A DNA stretch of 64,000 bases from Cyclobacteriaceae bacterium (GCA_019694875.1 JAIBBC010000003.1:860469-924468), one strand, 5' to 3'; positions 7,768 through 16,195 are shown, numbered from the stretch's first letter. A program made the numbers and translations. The notes: generated from the sequence alone by a model not told the origin.

Positions 7768-8190
7768 TTAGTTGTTGTCAAAAACAGCCTTCAAGCGTTC
7801 GCCTAAACGCTCCATTTCAACCTTCACGTCACTGGCTGTATTTTTTGCATTCTGCTGAATATCATCCCAGGTGTTATCGGATGATGATTCAATCTGATCA
7901 AGCGCACGTTCAACTTTCAAACGCTGATCGGTAAGGTTGTCGCGAAGTTCTTCTACATCCTTGCGGCTCTTTTCAGCAGACGTCTCCAATCTTTTGGAAA
8001 GTTTGTCCAGATCCCCATTGATGTCATCGCGAAGTACGCGCAGTTGGCGTGTAATGTCTTCTTTTTCTTTGCGGATGTCGCGTTCTACTTTTTCCTGAGC
8101 TTTTTCAACTTTTTCTTCTGCAGTGCGTGAGCATTGATAAAAGCTCACCGAGGCTAGTGTCAACGCTGACAGTACGAGTAATTTTTTCAT
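7768..8190 (-). CDS. Coiled-coil lipoprotein
   Basis: 140 residues. It starts with a lipoprotein-type signal (MKKLLVLSALTLASVSFYQC, Cys at 20). Almost the whole mature part is heptad-like, charged helix (EEKVEKAQEKVERDIRKE, then LRDDINGDLDKLSKRLE, then VEELRDNLTDQRLKVERAL). It looks like a periplasmic, membrane-anchored helical rod or adaptor. I recognise no named family. It is cotranscribed with the OmpA-family gene, and both would sit at the outer membrane. Confidence 0.75.
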   Translation of the reverse strand: MKKLLVLSALTLASVSFYQCSRTAEEKVEKAQEKVERDIRKEKEDITRQLRVLRDDINGDLDKLSKRLETSAEKSRKDVEELRDNLTDQRLKVERALDQIESSSDNTWDDIQQNAKNTASDVKVEMERLGERLKAVFDNN

Positions 8191-8215
8191 ATCGATTATT
8201 TTGGTTGTTTAGTTA

Positions 8216-8255
8216 CAGGGTGTTGCAGTCCGGAAAAATTCCGGGCTGCACCCTG
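8216..8255. repeat. Long inverted repeat between CsbD and the coiled-coil lipoprotein
   Basis: Outer arms CAGGGTG / CACCCTG and inner arms CAG-TCCGGAA / TTCCGG-CTG form a near-continuous 40-base hairpin with an A/T loop. There is no T run, so it is more likely an mRNA processing or stabilising stem inside the operon than a terminator. Confidence 0.6.
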
Positions 8256-8263
8256 CACACTGA

Positions 8264-8449
8264 CTATAAATCGGCCAGTTCTTTTCTGATATCTTCCTTC
8301 GTTCTGCCCAAACGTTTTTGCAAACGGCCGAGCAATTCATCCTCTTTGCCTTCGGCAAAAGTCAAATCGTCATCGGTCAGTTCAGCATACTTTTGTTTGA
8401 GCTTACCCTTCGTCTCATTCCAGGTACCCTTTAATTCCAGCTTTGTCAT
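8264..8449 (-). CDS. CsbD-family stress protein
   Basis: A 61-residue protein matching the CsbD family: LKGTWNETKGKLKQKYAELTDDDLTFAEGKEDELLGRLQKRLG. The family is hydrophilic and helical and is induced by general stress (sigma-B in Bacillus, RpoS in enterics); its molecular role is unknown. It lies between the YtxH gene (19-base gap) and the long hairpin at 8216-8255. A complete, normal-length member. Confidence 0.93.
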   Translation of the reverse strand: MTKLELKGTWNETKGKLKQKYAELTDDDLTFAEGKEDELLGRLQKRLGRTKEDIRKELADL

Positions 8450-8468
8450 AGTAAGTGTGTTTTAGTCA

Positions 8469-8729
8469 TTAAACTTTTACGCGTTCACTTGTGTGATTGA
8501 TCGCTTCCTTGCCTTGTTTGGCAAGCTTGTCAATTTTTGCATTAAACTGCTCGCGGAGCGCATCCAGCGAATCTTCAACAGAACTCAACAATTCGTCTTT
8601 CAGCTTGTTGGAGCCTTTCATGAGTTTTTTACGGGTCTGCACACCGCTTGAAGGTGCGAGAAGAATTCCGGCCGCAACACCGAGCGCTGCACCTGCCAGT
8701 AATCCTCCTATTAAACTTTTAGCGTTCAT
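8469..8729 (-). CDS. YtxH-domain protein
   Basis: 86 residues. The N-terminal hydrophobic Gly/Ala-rich helix (LIGGLLAGAALGVAAGILLAPSSG, about 5-28) is followed by KTRKKLMKGS-type basic residues and a long amphipathic helix. This is the YtxH pattern; the family is membrane-anchored and linked to general stress. It is the first gene of the four-gene envelope operon. A paralogue lies at 23294-23539. A candidate -24/-12 promoter lies 62 bases upstream of the start. Confidence 0.88.
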   Translation of the reverse strand: MNAKSLIGGLLAGAALGVAAGILLAPSSGVQTRKKLMKGSNKLKDELLSSVEDSLDALREQFNAKIDKLAKQGKEAINHTSERVKV

Positions 8730-8791
8730 AATTTTTTGTATTTAAGTGATTGAGTTAATTCCGCTTTATGCGGGTTCCTGCAGCACGTAGA

Positions 8792-8807
8792 AGAAAAGGA
8801 TGTGCCA
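8792..8807 (-). promoter_or_regulatory. Candidate sigma-54 promoter (-24/-12)
   Basis: Read on the minus strand: TGGCACATCCTTTTCT. The -24 box is perfect and the -12 box is TTTCT. It faces the YtxH operon. The 318-base gap 8730-9047 holds this site, the half-sites at 8918-8955 and a plus-strand promoter at 9007, and nothing else I can see. Confidence 0.55.
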
Positions 8808-8917
8808 GTTACGATGCGTGCACACACAGAAGCTTTTCACAAACCGTTTAGCACTGCAAACAATTCTGTTTTAAAACTCCTGCGCGTATTTCCTGTGCAT
8901 TTCACGTGCATTGTACG

Positions 8918-8955
8918 TGTAGAAATGTATTTGTATTCGGGGAGAACATTCTACA
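8918..8955. promoter_or_regulatory. Paired activator half-sites between divergent stress operons
   Basis: TGTAGAAA at 8918-8925 and TTCTACA at 8949-8955 point at each other across 23 bases. They lie about 110 bases upstream of the minus-strand promoter at 8807 and about 50-90 bases upstream of the plus-strand promoter at 9007. They match the half-sites of the 18-base palindromes elsewhere. Confidence 0.45.
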
Positions 8956-9006
8956 TCAAAACAGCTATGAAGCATTAAAATTCCTGTAAAAAGCCTGCGC
9001 TTCGAA

Positions 9007-9022
9007 TGGTACGAAGATTTAT
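9007..9022 (+). promoter_or_regulatory. Candidate sigma-54 promoter (-24/-12)
   Basis: TGGTACGAAGATTTAT has a good -24 box (TGGTACG). The -12 box is TTTAT, weaker than the others. It ends 25 bases before the ATG at 9048. Confidence 0.4.
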
Positions 9023-9047
9023 AGGTAGATGTAAACAACTAAAGAAC

Positions 9048-9500
9048 ATGACAACCTTCGCCAAACTTGTAACACCCGAGGAGCAGGCCGTACGTTTTTT
9101 CAAAGAAGTGAAAAATGAGCTTGGCATTGATTCTACTCAAAAAATTGTAACTGTGGTGCGTTGCGTACTCTCGCAGTTGCGGAAGTCGCTCACACACGAT
9201 CAGGCTTCGCAATTGATCCGGAAATTGCCGGATACATTTCAGCTTTTGCTGATCAGCGGATGGCGCTACGATGAAAAAGAAGCAGCGATTAAACACCTCG
9301 ATGAGCTTGCCGACCAGGTCTACAAAGAGACCCTCGCACGGGAAAAAAGGCTGTTTTCGAGTGAAATTGACGCATTAAACACGGTTTTACGCGTGATTAA
9401 GAAATTAGATAAGTTCTTCGGTTTATTAGGGCTGAACCTGTTACGGTACACCATGACAGAAGAAATAAAGCAAGCAGCTGCAATGGAAGACGCTGCCTAA
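9048..9500 (+). CDS. DUF2267 protein
   Basis: 150 residues matching the DUF2267 pattern: [56 protein letters not shown] helical, soluble protein; function unknown, often found beside stress genes. I chose ATG 9048 over an in-frame ATG at 9006 because 9006 lies at the edge of the candidate promoter (9007-9022). It is the first gene of a plus-strand run to 11784. Confidence 0.8.
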   Translation: MTTFAKLVTPEEQAVRFFKEVKNELGIDSTQKIVTVVRCVLSQLRKSLTHDQASQLIRKLPDTFQLLLISGWRYDEKEAAIKHLDELADQVYKETLAREKRLFSSEIDALNTVLRVIKKLDKFFGLLGLNLLRYTMTEEIKQAAAMEDAA

Positions 9501-9553
9501 AGAAATCTTCCTCAAACATTTTAAAAAACGTTAAACAACTAAACTCAATAATT

Positions 9554-9724
9554 ATGTTACGCTGGGCAGTTATATTTTTTATCATCGCTATTGTGGCAGC
9601 TCTTTTTGGATTCGGAGGAATTGCAGAAGGTGCTGCATCAATTGCACAAGTACTATTCTTCATCTTCATCGTATTATTTCTTCTTGCCTTGATTTTTGGC
9701 GCAACCATTTTCAAGAAGCGGTAA
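9554..9724 (+). CDS. DUF1328 small membrane protein (YtjA type)
   Basis: 56 residues: [20 protein letters not shown], then [20 protein letters not shown] and a basic end (FKKR). Two hydrophobic helices joined by the [10 protein letters not shown] turn are diagnostic of DUF1328. Such proteins are induced by stress in many bacteria; function unknown. It lies 53 bases after the DUF2267 gene and 25 before the YXWGXW gene. Confidence 0.92.
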   Translation: MLRWAVIFFIIAIVAALFGFGGIAEGAASIAQVLFFIFIVLFLLALIFGATIFKKR

Positions 9725-9749
9725 CCGTGAATCATTAAAATTAAAAAAC

Positions 9750-10049
9750 ATGAAAACAATCATCAGAATTTTATCCGCAGGCGCATTTGTGACAGCTGTC
9801 ACACTCAGTTCGTGCGTGTCTGACACCGTGGCTACACGTCCGCAAGATCCGGTTGTAGTTGTTCCGGCTTCGCCAGGGCCCGACTATGTTTGGGTAGGTG
9901 GTTCATGGCACTACAATCGTCCGACACAAGCTTACGTATATCGTGAGGGGTATTGGGTAGTTCCGGCCCGTTCAGGAAGAACCTGGGTTGACGGACATTG
10001 GGTACAAACCAACAGAGGCTGGCGATATGTAGAGGGGCACTGGCGTTAG
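9750..10049 (+). CDS. YXWGXW-repeat lipoprotein
   Basis: 99 residues. It begins with a lipoprotein signal (MKTIIRILSAGAFVTAVTLSSC, Cys at 22). The mature part has three copies of an aromatic repeat: YVWVGGSWHYN, YREGYWVVPA and WVDGHWVQTNRGWRYVEGHW. These belong to the YXWGXW family of small surface lipoproteins, of unknown function. I chose ATG 9750, where the signal peptide starts; an upstream in-frame start at 9696 lies inside the DUF1328 gene. Confidence 0.85.
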   Translation: MKTIIRILSAGAFVTAVTLSSCVSDTVATRPQDPVVVVPASPGPDYVWVGGSWHYNRPTQAYVYREGYWVVPARSGRTWVDGHWVQTNRGWRYVEGHWR

Positions 10050-10101
10050 TGCCCTTTCCAGAGCTTATAGTACAGGTTTTTTCTCGTTTCAACGCAAATT
10101 G

Positions 10102-10590
10102 ATGGGTATGACACAGCCGGGGAATATTGAAACGTTCAATGATCTGATTCGCGCACACCGCGACAGAATTGCAGAATACCAGAAGGCCACGCTCAGGCTT
10201 CGGCCACAGGAAGCGGGCCTTTCTACTACATTTGCAGAAATTATCCGCGAAAGCGAAAAATGCATAGCCGACTTGGTTAGCCGGGTTATCTCGGACGGAG
10301 ACGTACCCGAAAATCACACTTCACTCGAAGGAAAAATCTACCAGGTCTGGATGGACCTGAAAATCAAATTTTCGGCCAATCCAAATTCATCCCTACTCGA
10401 CATCTGCGAAAAGGGCGAAGACGCGATGTTGAAGTGCTATCGTGAAGCCCTCAAGCATCCCGGAACCCTCACCCCGGATGACATTAGTCTCCTTAGCTTC
10501 CACCGGGAGATTGTATCAAAAACACATGACCTGATCAAAGCCAAGCGTGATCAATACCACGAATTGGTAAAGAACAATCAAATTATATGA
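10102..10590 (+). CDS. DUF2383/PA2169-family four-helix protein (first copy)
   Basis: 162 residues (163 if a TTG at 10099 is used). The pattern ETFNDLIRAHRDRIAEYQKA, FAEIIRESEKCIADLVSRV, and SLLDICEKGEDAMLKCYREALKHP fits the PA2169/DUF2383 ferritin-like helical bundle. Glu and His positions resemble a di-metal site but are not complete enough to claim activity. A second copy follows at 10712; the two align along their whole length, including KIYQVWMDLK / KIYHVWMELK. Confidence 0.75.
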   Translation: MGMTQPGNIETFNDLIRAHRDRIAEYQKATLRLRPQEAGLSTTFAEIIRESEKCIADLVSRVISDGDVPENHTSLEGKIYQVWMDLKIKFSANPNSSLLDICEKGEDAMLKCYREALKHPGTLTPDDISLLSFHREIVSKTHDLIKAKRDQYHELVKNNQII

Positions 10591-10669
10591 GTGCGATTTT
10601 CTATACTATCCGGTCATTTTATCTACAGGAGTTAAAAGTATCATAATGCAATTCTTATCATTTTTCAAT

Positions 10670-10685
10670 TGGTATAATTTTTTTA
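10670..10685 (+). promoter_or_regulatory. Weak candidate sigma-54 promoter that sets the start of the next gene
   Basis: TGGTATAATTTTTTTA has a good -24 box and a weak -12 box (TTTTA). It ends 26 bases before the ATG at 10712, the same spacing as the other sites. It lies inside the longer reading frame from 10646, arguing against that start. Confidence 0.35.
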
Positions 10686-10711
10686 GCGGGAAAGATTCAA
10701 ACGTGAGGAGT

Positions 10712-11209
10712 ATGAAAATGAGGCAGCGTGACAAAACGATTGAAGTGCTGAATGACCTGTTGAAAATCAATACAGACCGTGCCGATGGTTATACCTTGGC
10801 GATCCAGGAAAGTAAAGATGCCGACCTGAAAATTATGTTCAGGAACATGGCCGAAGAAAGCAAAAAAAATATCTCAGACCTGAGCCGCATTATTCTGCAG
10901 CTTGGAGGCGATCCGAAATTCGGAGAGAATACGATGGCAGGAAAAATCTATCATGTATGGATGGAACTGAAAACATCGTTTACAGGAAAGGACCGGCAAT
11001 CTATTCTTAATTCATGCGAATTTGGGGAGGATGCGGCTGTAAAAGCCTACAAGAGTGCCATTCGTGAACAGGATCTCGTGGTGGAAGCGTTCGACATGAT
11101 CTACCGGCAAGCACAGTTGCAGCGTGCTTCGCACGATGTGATCCGCGCTTACCGCGATGCAAACCTCAAGCTACGTCAGGCGGAACTTGAAACCGGTTCA
11201 TTTGAATGA
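10712..11209 (+). CDS. DUF2383/PA2169-family four-helix protein (second copy)
   Basis: 165 residues: TIEVLNDLLKINTDRADGYTLA, KIMFRNMAEESKKNISDLSRI, SILNSCEFGEDAAVKAYKSA. It is a paralogue of the gene at 10102, with nearly the same length. The frame is open to 10646, but the extra N-terminus is Phe/Trp-rich and unmatched in the paralogue, so I prefer ATG 10712 or 10718. A GAGGAG lies seven bases before 10718, which is unusual in this window. Its stop overlaps the next start (ATGA). Confidence 0.75.
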   Translation: MKMRQRDKTIEVLNDLLKINTDRADGYTLAIQESKDADLKIMFRNMAEESKKNISDLSRIILQLGGDPKFGENTMAGKIYHVWMELKTSFTGKDRQSILNSCEFGEDAAVKAYKSAIREQDLVVEAFDMIYRQAQLQRASHDVIRAYRDANLKLRQAELETGSFE

Positions 11210-11784
11210 AACACATCAATTACTATAAGTTATTAGTAATTCCGCTTATCATTCTGATTGCGTTGCTCACCTCGCTATGTACCCCGCGTGAGTCGCAGGT
11301 TGACAGTAAAGAGGTGGCTGACGAGAAAAATCTTGAAAAGTTTACTACCCGTGAGGCGCGCCAGGATGCGAAAACCGTTACGTCAGCGGTAGCGTACTGC
11401 CTTGCAGAAATCCGGCTTGCTGACCTGGCCATAGAAAAAACCCGCGATGAAGAACTTAAAAACATTGCGCTGCACCTCAAGAACGATTACGCTATGCTAT
11501 TGGCCGACCTGAGAACGTATGCTGGCGAACGCGTCATCACCGTCCCCTCTACAGAAGAAAATAGCGTTCGCGCGAAAGCGGATAAGCTGAGAAACGAAGC
11601 GATCGACTTTAATAAGAAATGGTGCGAAGAGGTTCTGGAACTTCACAAAGACGCTATCGCAAATCTGGAAGATGCCAAGGACAAAGCGAGCGATGCTGAT
11701 TTGCGGGCGTGGGCTAATAACACCCTGCCGCGTGTTCGCAGGAATCTCGACCTTGTGTCCGCTTGTCACAATCGCGTTAAGTAA
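11206..11784 (+). CDS. DUF4142-like lipoprotein
   Basis: 192 residues. It has a hydrophobic N-terminus with a Cys near residue 26 (LIALLTSLCTPRES), consistent with a lipoprotein. The rest is helical and resembles the DUF4142 ferritin-like fold (EIRLADLAIEKTRDEELKNIALHLKNDYAMLLADL). Family match is moderate. It overlaps the DUF2383 gene by four bases and ends the plus-strand run. It converges on the histidine kinase at 11796, with 11 bases between the stops. Confidence 0.65.
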   Translation: MKHINYYKLLVIPLIILIALLTSLCTPRESQVDSKEVADEKNLEKFTTREARQDAKTVTSAVAYCLAEIRLADLAIEKTRDEELKNIALHLKNDYAMLLADLRTYAGERVITVPSTEENSVRAKADKLRNEAIDFNKKWCEEVLELHKDAIANLEDAKDKASDADLRAWANNTLPRVRRNLDLVSACHNRVK

Positions 11785-11795
11785 TCACTCTGTAA

Positions 11796-13241
11796 TCACT
11801 CAGCCAGTTTAAAGTAGATAATAAACGAGGTGCCTTTCTTCACCTTACTCTCCACTTCAATAGCAGCATTATGGCTGCTGATAATATTTTTGGTTGATGT
11901 TAATCCCAGTCCCATACCTCCCGGTTTCTCGGTAAAGAATGGATCGAACAGTTTTTCAATATCTTCAGCCGGAATACCCTTGCCGTTATCGGATATCGTT
12001 ACAACTATTGTGTGATCGAGTCGTTTTACCTCCACGGTAAGCGCGCCCTTGCCGCGTTCCATTGCCTCAATGGCGTTCACGATAATGTTCAGGAAGGCAA
12101 TCTTCAGTTTCTCGCGATCAACCAGGATCCGCGGCAGGTTTTCACCAAAATTTTTCTTCAGTTTGATCTGGTTAAGATTGATGCTATCGTTTGCCAGCGA
12201 GATGGTTTCATTCAGGATGTCCGTAACTTCTGCCAGTTCGAGATTTAAATCTTTGGGTTTTGAGGAGTTGAGCATTTCAGTGATCAACGTATCGATTCGT
12301 TTGGCATTCCGCTCGATGATCTCACTGTAAAGCTTTACCGACTCGTTATCTTTCGGCATTTCATCGCGCAAATGCTCAAGCGCCAGGTTGAGGTTGGTAA
12401 GCGGATTTCTCACTTCGTGCGCAATCGTTCGCGCGAGTTTGCCGGTCATGGACAGGCGCTCGGCAACAAGCATATCTTTCTCAGCTTTCTTGCGCAGCGT
12501 GAGATCATAAATAATCCCCTGGTAGCAACAGAAATCGGAGGTTTGGTCGGGAATGAAGACACAGTTAATCATGCAAATCTTCTTTTCACCGCGACTGTTT
12601 ACCAATACCACCTCAAAGTCTTTTACCTGATCGTCTTCCTTAAGCTCCGAATGCAGGTATTCATAATCTTTTTCATCTGCAAAAATTTGCGACAAGCTAA
12701 GTGACAGCGACTCTTTGTCGGAGTACCCGAAAAAATTTAAAAATGATTCGTTTACATCCAGAATCTTGAAGTCAATGTTGGCGAGAAAGATAGGATCGAT
12801 GGAACGTTCGAATAGCGAGCGGTACTTTTTCTCCTTTTCATCAAGCTCCCGGATTACCCGCGATTGCGAAAGCGCATACCGAATGCTTCGTTCGAGCATA
12901 GACGCGTCCAAATCAGTTTTCACCAGGTAGTCAGCCGCACCGAAGCGGCTTGCATCAATATCAACCTTCAGATCTCCTTGTCCGGTTAACAGGATACATG
13001 GAGTTAGTACACCATTTTCCTGTGCGTATTTAATAAGGTCAAGACCTGTTTCACTGCCCAACCGATAATCGACAAGGATTACATCGTGCGAATTCTCAGT
13101 CATCTTTTCGCGGGCCTTGTCGGTTTCCGCAATCCATTCCAGCTCAAATTTAAAGTTCTCACTGTCGGAGAGGTATTCTTTGGCGAGCAATACATCATCT
13201 TCGTCATCTTCAATCAGCAGAACTCGTATAGGTTGTCTCAT
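11796..13241 (-). CDS. Receiver-PAS histidine kinase
   Basis: 481 residues. A receiver domain at the N-terminus (about 5-120; acidic EDDEDD, phosphoacceptor Asp58 in VILVDYRL, Lys108 in YLVKT) is followed by a PAS domain (about 137-250). The kinase core has an H-box LARTIAHEVRNPLTNL (His275), N-box NIIVNAIEAM, and G-boxes ISDNGKGIP and GMGLGLTSTKNI. There is no membrane segment, so it is cytoplasmic. Receiver first means it probably takes phosphate from another kinase, such as the CHASE3 kinase next door (36-base gap, same strand). Confidence 0.92.
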   Translation of the reverse strand: MRQPIRVLLIEDDEDDVLLAKEYLSDSENFKFELEWIAETDKAREKMTENSHDVILVDYRLGSETGLDLIKYAQENGVLTPCILLTGQGDLKVDIDASRFGAADYLVKTDLDASMLERSIRYALSQSRVIRELDEKEKKYRSLFERSIDPIFLANIDFKILDVNESFLNFFGYSDKESLSLSLSQIFADEKDYEYLHSELKEDDQVKDFEVVLVNSRGEKKICMINCVFIPDQTSDFCCYQGIIYDLTLRKKAEKDMLVAERLSMTGKLARTIAHEVRNPLTNLNLALEHLRDEMPKDNESVKLYSEIIERNAKRIDTLITEMLNSSKPKDLNLELAEVTDILNETISLANDSINLNQIKLKKNFGENLPRILVDREKLKIAFLNIIVNAIEAMERGKGALTVEVKRLDHTIVVTISDNGKGIPAEDIEKLFDPFFTEKPGGMGLGLTSTKNIISSHNAAIEVESKVKKGTSFIIYFKLAE

Positions 13242-13276
13242 AGCTCAAAACTTCTTTTTCTAATTTCAATTTGATA

Positions 13277-15100
13277 TTACCGGGCGTAGGGGAAGATGAG
13301 AATAAACTCCGAGCCCTGATTGATTACGCTTTGTGCGCGAATGTAGCCCCGGTGATTAGTCATAATCTTGCGGCATATGGCCAGACCGATTCCGGTACCC
13401 TCGTACTCCGCTCGTCCCTGCAGCCGTTGAAAAATATTGAAAATCTTTTCGGAATACTTCTCATCGAAGCCAATACCATTGTCTTTTACAACAATCCTCA
13501 CGTATGCAGCCTCTGTAAGGGGAATTCCAAATTCCTTTTCAGCCTGGTGCCCGGAGACAACTTCTCCTGAAATTTCAACCACCGGAAGTCCATCCTGTTT
13601 ATGGAATTTTATGGCGTTGCTGATCAGGTTTTGAAACAATCGTCTGATTTGCCCCCGATCACCATTGATTTCAGCAATCGGCTTCACTCCTACTTTTGCT
13701 TTTTCACGAATGATCTGACCTTCAATATCATCCACTACTTCGTTAACAACGGCCGTAAGATCCACTCGCGTAAATTGCTCATGCCCGCTGGAGATTCGTG
13801 AAAACGACAACAAGTCTTCAATCAGTTTTTGCATGCGTGCGGAAGCCTGCTGCATGCGCGAAATGTATTCGGCACCTACTTCATCAAGCTTATCCTCGTA
13901 ACGGGCGGCAAGCCGGTCGCCAAACGCGCGGATTTTCCGCAACGGTTCCTGTAAATCGTGCGAAGCCACGTACGCAAACTGTTCCAAATCCTGGTTCGAA
14001 CGTTTCAATTCTTCTGCATACTGAGTTAGTCTTGCCTCCGCCACATTTTTTTCGGTTACATCCGTGTAGGTTACAATTAAACCATCGTCAAGCTTAACTG
14101 CCGCCATGTAAAACCATTTTACCTCGCCTGCTAAATAAAATTCGCGTTCAAACTGCTGCGAGATGCTGGTGTCGACAACATTTTTGTAAATATCAAACAA
14201 GCCCGATTTTTTTGCATCCGGAACAACTTCGAGCAGGAGTTTGCCGGTAAGATCACCTTTGCCTCTGCCTAACGTTTGTGCACTGATAAAATTGGCGAGC
14301 AGCCATTCGAAGTCAACGATTTCCCCCGTCTCATTCCGCACCGATGAAAAGGCCATGATGCCGTCAAGCGAGTGGTCGAGGATATTTTGGATTGTTCGCT
14401 GAGCAAACTGTTTTTCAGAAACTTCGCGTTCCAGTGTTTTCAAATTCTCCTTCAAACCAATTTCCGCTTTTCGCTTTTGATCGAGTGCACCCATCACGCG
14501 GGAAAATAAAAATGCAACGCCAAATACGGAGATGATTGAAAATGCAAGCAGTGAAAAGGGTGCAATATTCCGATAGCCTTCTTCCGTGGCGATGCGGTTT
14601 GTGTAGAGCTCTTCCTCCACGCTCCGGATTTTACCAATCACGGTACGGATGCGGGTCATGTTAGTCTTTCCATCTTTCAGCAATTTGCTTTCGTAGCGGT
14701 CCATGTACAGCGAACTTCGTTCGGCATTGGAAAGAATCCGGCTGATCAGCAAATATTGATCGTTGATCAGCAACTGCAGCGTATCGACATACCGCTTCTG
14801 CAGAAAATTATCCTGCACCAGGCTGTCGAGTTCACGCAGCATACCGGGCAGCTGGCGGATGGAGGCGTGGTAGGGTTCGAGGTAACTTGAATCCTTGGTC
14901 AATTGATACCCGCGATGACCGGTTTCCGCATCTTTCACGGCCGACAGCACATTCTCCACAAGCCGGAATACAACACTCGAATGCCGCACAAGCTTAACCT
15001 CGTTGATATAATTATTGAGGTTGCGATACGTCATCAGGCTGACGAAGATCAGCACGATGAGTGTGAATAAAAATATGAAGCGAATGTAAATGTTCTTCAT
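13277..15100 (-). CDS. CHASE3-PAS membrane histidine kinase
   Basis: 607 residues. Membrane helices at about 6-24 and 183-203 flank a periplasmic CHASE3 domain (about 38-178; VKDAETGHRGYQLTKDSSYLEPY is diagnostic). Then come a PAS-like domain (about 235-350) and a phytochrome-type kinase core with H-box YVASHDLQEPLRKI (His381), N-box NLISNAIKFH, and G-boxes VKDNGIGF and GTGIGLAICRKI. It probably senses an envelope signal. The palindrome at 15103-15120 lies right before its start. The 15 kb region also holds the receiver and NtrC-type regulator it could feed (inference). Confidence 0.93.
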   Translation of the reverse strand: MKNIYIRFIFLFTLIVLIFVSLMTYRNLNNYINEVKLVRHSSVVFRLVENVLSAVKDAETGHRGYQLTKDSSYLEPYHASIRQLPGMLRELDSLVQDNFLQKRYVDTLQLLINDQYLLISRILSNAERSSLYMDRYESKLLKDGKTNMTRIRTVIGKIRSVEEELYTNRIATEEGYRNIAPFSLLAFSIISVFGVAFLFSRVMGALDQKRKAEIGLKENLKTLEREVSEKQFAQRTIQNILDHSLDGIMAFSSVRNETGEIVDFEWLLANFISAQTLGRGKGDLTGKLLLEVVPDAKKSGLFDIYKNVVDTSISQQFEREFYLAGEVKWFYMAAVKLDDGLIVTYTDVTEKNVAEARLTQYAEELKRSNQDLEQFAYVASHDLQEPLRKIRAFGDRLAARYEDKLDEVGAEYISRMQQASARMQKLIEDLLSFSRISSGHEQFTRVDLTAVVNEVVDDIEGQIIREKAKVGVKPIAEINGDRGQIRRLFQNLISNAIKFHKQDGLPVVEISGEVVSGHQAEKEFGIPLTEAAYVRIVVKDNGIGFDEKYSEKIFNIFQRLQGRAEYEGTGIGLAICRKIMTNHRGYIRAQSVINQGSEFILIFPYAR

Positions 15101-15102
15101 GC

Positions 15103-15120
15103 TGTAGACACGTTTCTACA
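15103..15120. promoter_or_regulatory. Activator-binding palindrome (18 bases)
   Basis: TGTAGACACGTTTCTACA, a 7+4+7 inverted repeat with perfect six-base outer arms. It is about 85-100 bases upstream of the -24 box at 15203, a normal distance for a sigma-54 enhancer site. It also abuts the start of the kinase gene and could repress or tune that gene. Confidence 0.55.
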
Positions 15121-15202
15121 TGGGGTGTGACAAAAATCTTTCCAAAAACTCAGCTTTTTAAATCCCACCCTCTAAAAACAGTAAATCTTAGCGTTTGTTT
15201 TT

Positions 15203-15218
15203 TGGCTCAAGATTTACA
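15203..15218 (+). promoter_or_regulatory. Candidate sigma-54 promoter (-24/-12)
   Basis: TGGCTCAAGATTTACA. The -24 box has one change (TGGCTC) and the -12 box is TTACA. It ends 29 bases before the ATG at 15248, the same spacing as the site at 18320. Confidence 0.5.
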
Positions 15219-15247
15219 GCGAGAGAAGTGTACCAAAACAAACGGAT

Positions 15248-15943
15248 ATGTTTTCAAAATCAAAATTTCTTATAGTGGGTTTTTTACTCATCTTCCTCTT
15301 GGGTGTGATTGCCAACCTGGCCATAGCACAAGATACAAGCAGCACCACGTATTCAACAACCACAACAACGACAACCGAAGAAACAACAACATCTACAGCA
15401 CGGGCCGGTATTAAAGGCGGCTTAAACGTGAGTAACCTGTACGTAGATGACGTAGACGATGAAAATGCGCGCTTCGGCTTCAATGTGGGTCTTTACGCTC
15501 AGCTTTTCTCGTCTGAAGTGTTCGCCATTCAGCCTGAACTTTTGTATTCAACAAAAGGAACCCGTACAACCTACGACAACATACTGATGGGCGAAGGCGA
15601 TGCCAAATTCAATCTGAACTACCTGGAAGTGCCTGTATTGGCCGTAATTAAGCTTGGATCGGCTGCCGAAATTCATTTTGGCCCTTATTGGGGTTATTTA
15701 TTGAGCGCCAACATTGATGTTGACGGTGATACCGACACCTTTGATGAGCTCGACCGGGACAGCTTCCGTTCATGGGATTTCGGTCTGGCAGGCGGTGTAG
15801 GGCTTAATTTTGGCTCAACCCAGATTGGCGTTCGTTACTCCAAAGGTTTAAGAAAATTAGCAGACTCAAATGAGGCAGAGGATCTCGTGGGTGATGCAAA
15901 GAATTCATGCGCCCAACTGTACATCGCATTTAGCATGCACTAG
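15248..15943 (+). CDS. Outer-membrane beta-barrel (porin-family) protein
   Basis: 231 residues. A signal peptide (about 1-28, FLLIFLLGVIANLAIAQ) is followed by a Thr/Ser-rich linker (about 29-52) and a barrel of the outer-membrane beta-barrel type (PF13568): AGIKGGLNVSNLY, FGFNVGLYAQLF, IQPELLYSTKGTRT, LEVPVLAVIKLG, FGLAGGVGLNFGSTQIGVRYSKGL. Such proteins are common in Bacteroidota and rarely have known cargo. A strong terminator follows. The Thr linker is low complexity. The gene is preceded by a promoter-like site and palindrome, so I place it in the proposed stress regulon. Confidence 0.85.
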   Translation: MFSKSKFLIVGFLLIFLLGVIANLAIAQDTSSTTYSTTTTTTTEETTTSTARAGIKGGLNVSNLYVDDVDDENARFGFNVGLYAQLFSSEVFAIQPELLYSTKGTRTTYDNILMGEGDAKFNLNYLEVPVLAVIKLGSAAEIHFGPYWGYLLSANIDVDGDTDTFDELDRDSFRSWDFGLAGGVGLNFGSTQIGVRYSKGLRKLADSNEAEDLVGDAKNSCAQLYIAFSMH

Positions 15944-15979
15944 TACGGTCCGGGTGTTTGAAGTGGGGGGTTATGTTGT

Positions 15980-16012
15980 GAAGGTTGCTCGTTGAGCAAC
16001 CTTCTTTTTTTT
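15980..16012 (+). terminator. Strong rho-independent terminator
   Basis: Perfect 11-base stem GAAGGTTGCTC / GAGCAACCTTC with a three-base loop (GTT), then a run of about nine T. It ends the barrel gene. Confidence 0.95.
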
Positions 16013-16154
16013 CCCCTCCGCAACCAATCATTCCTTCTTGCTTCGATTCAGACAACTAATTTAATACCCCTGCGGCACAAAAATTTAAGTGTGGCGGCAT
16101 GTCACCTGATTATCAAGCATCAATCTGCGGCCTTCTAATGCATGCCATGTGCAT

Positions 16155-16176
16155 AAAAAAGCCGGATCACTCCGGC
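16155..16176 (-). terminator. Rho-independent terminator of the NtrC-type regulator gene
   Basis: On the minus strand: GCCGGA-GTGA-TCCGGC followed by six T. It lies 20 bases after the stop at 16196. Confidence 0.9.
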
Positions 16177-16195
16177 CTCATTGATTTGAATTTTG

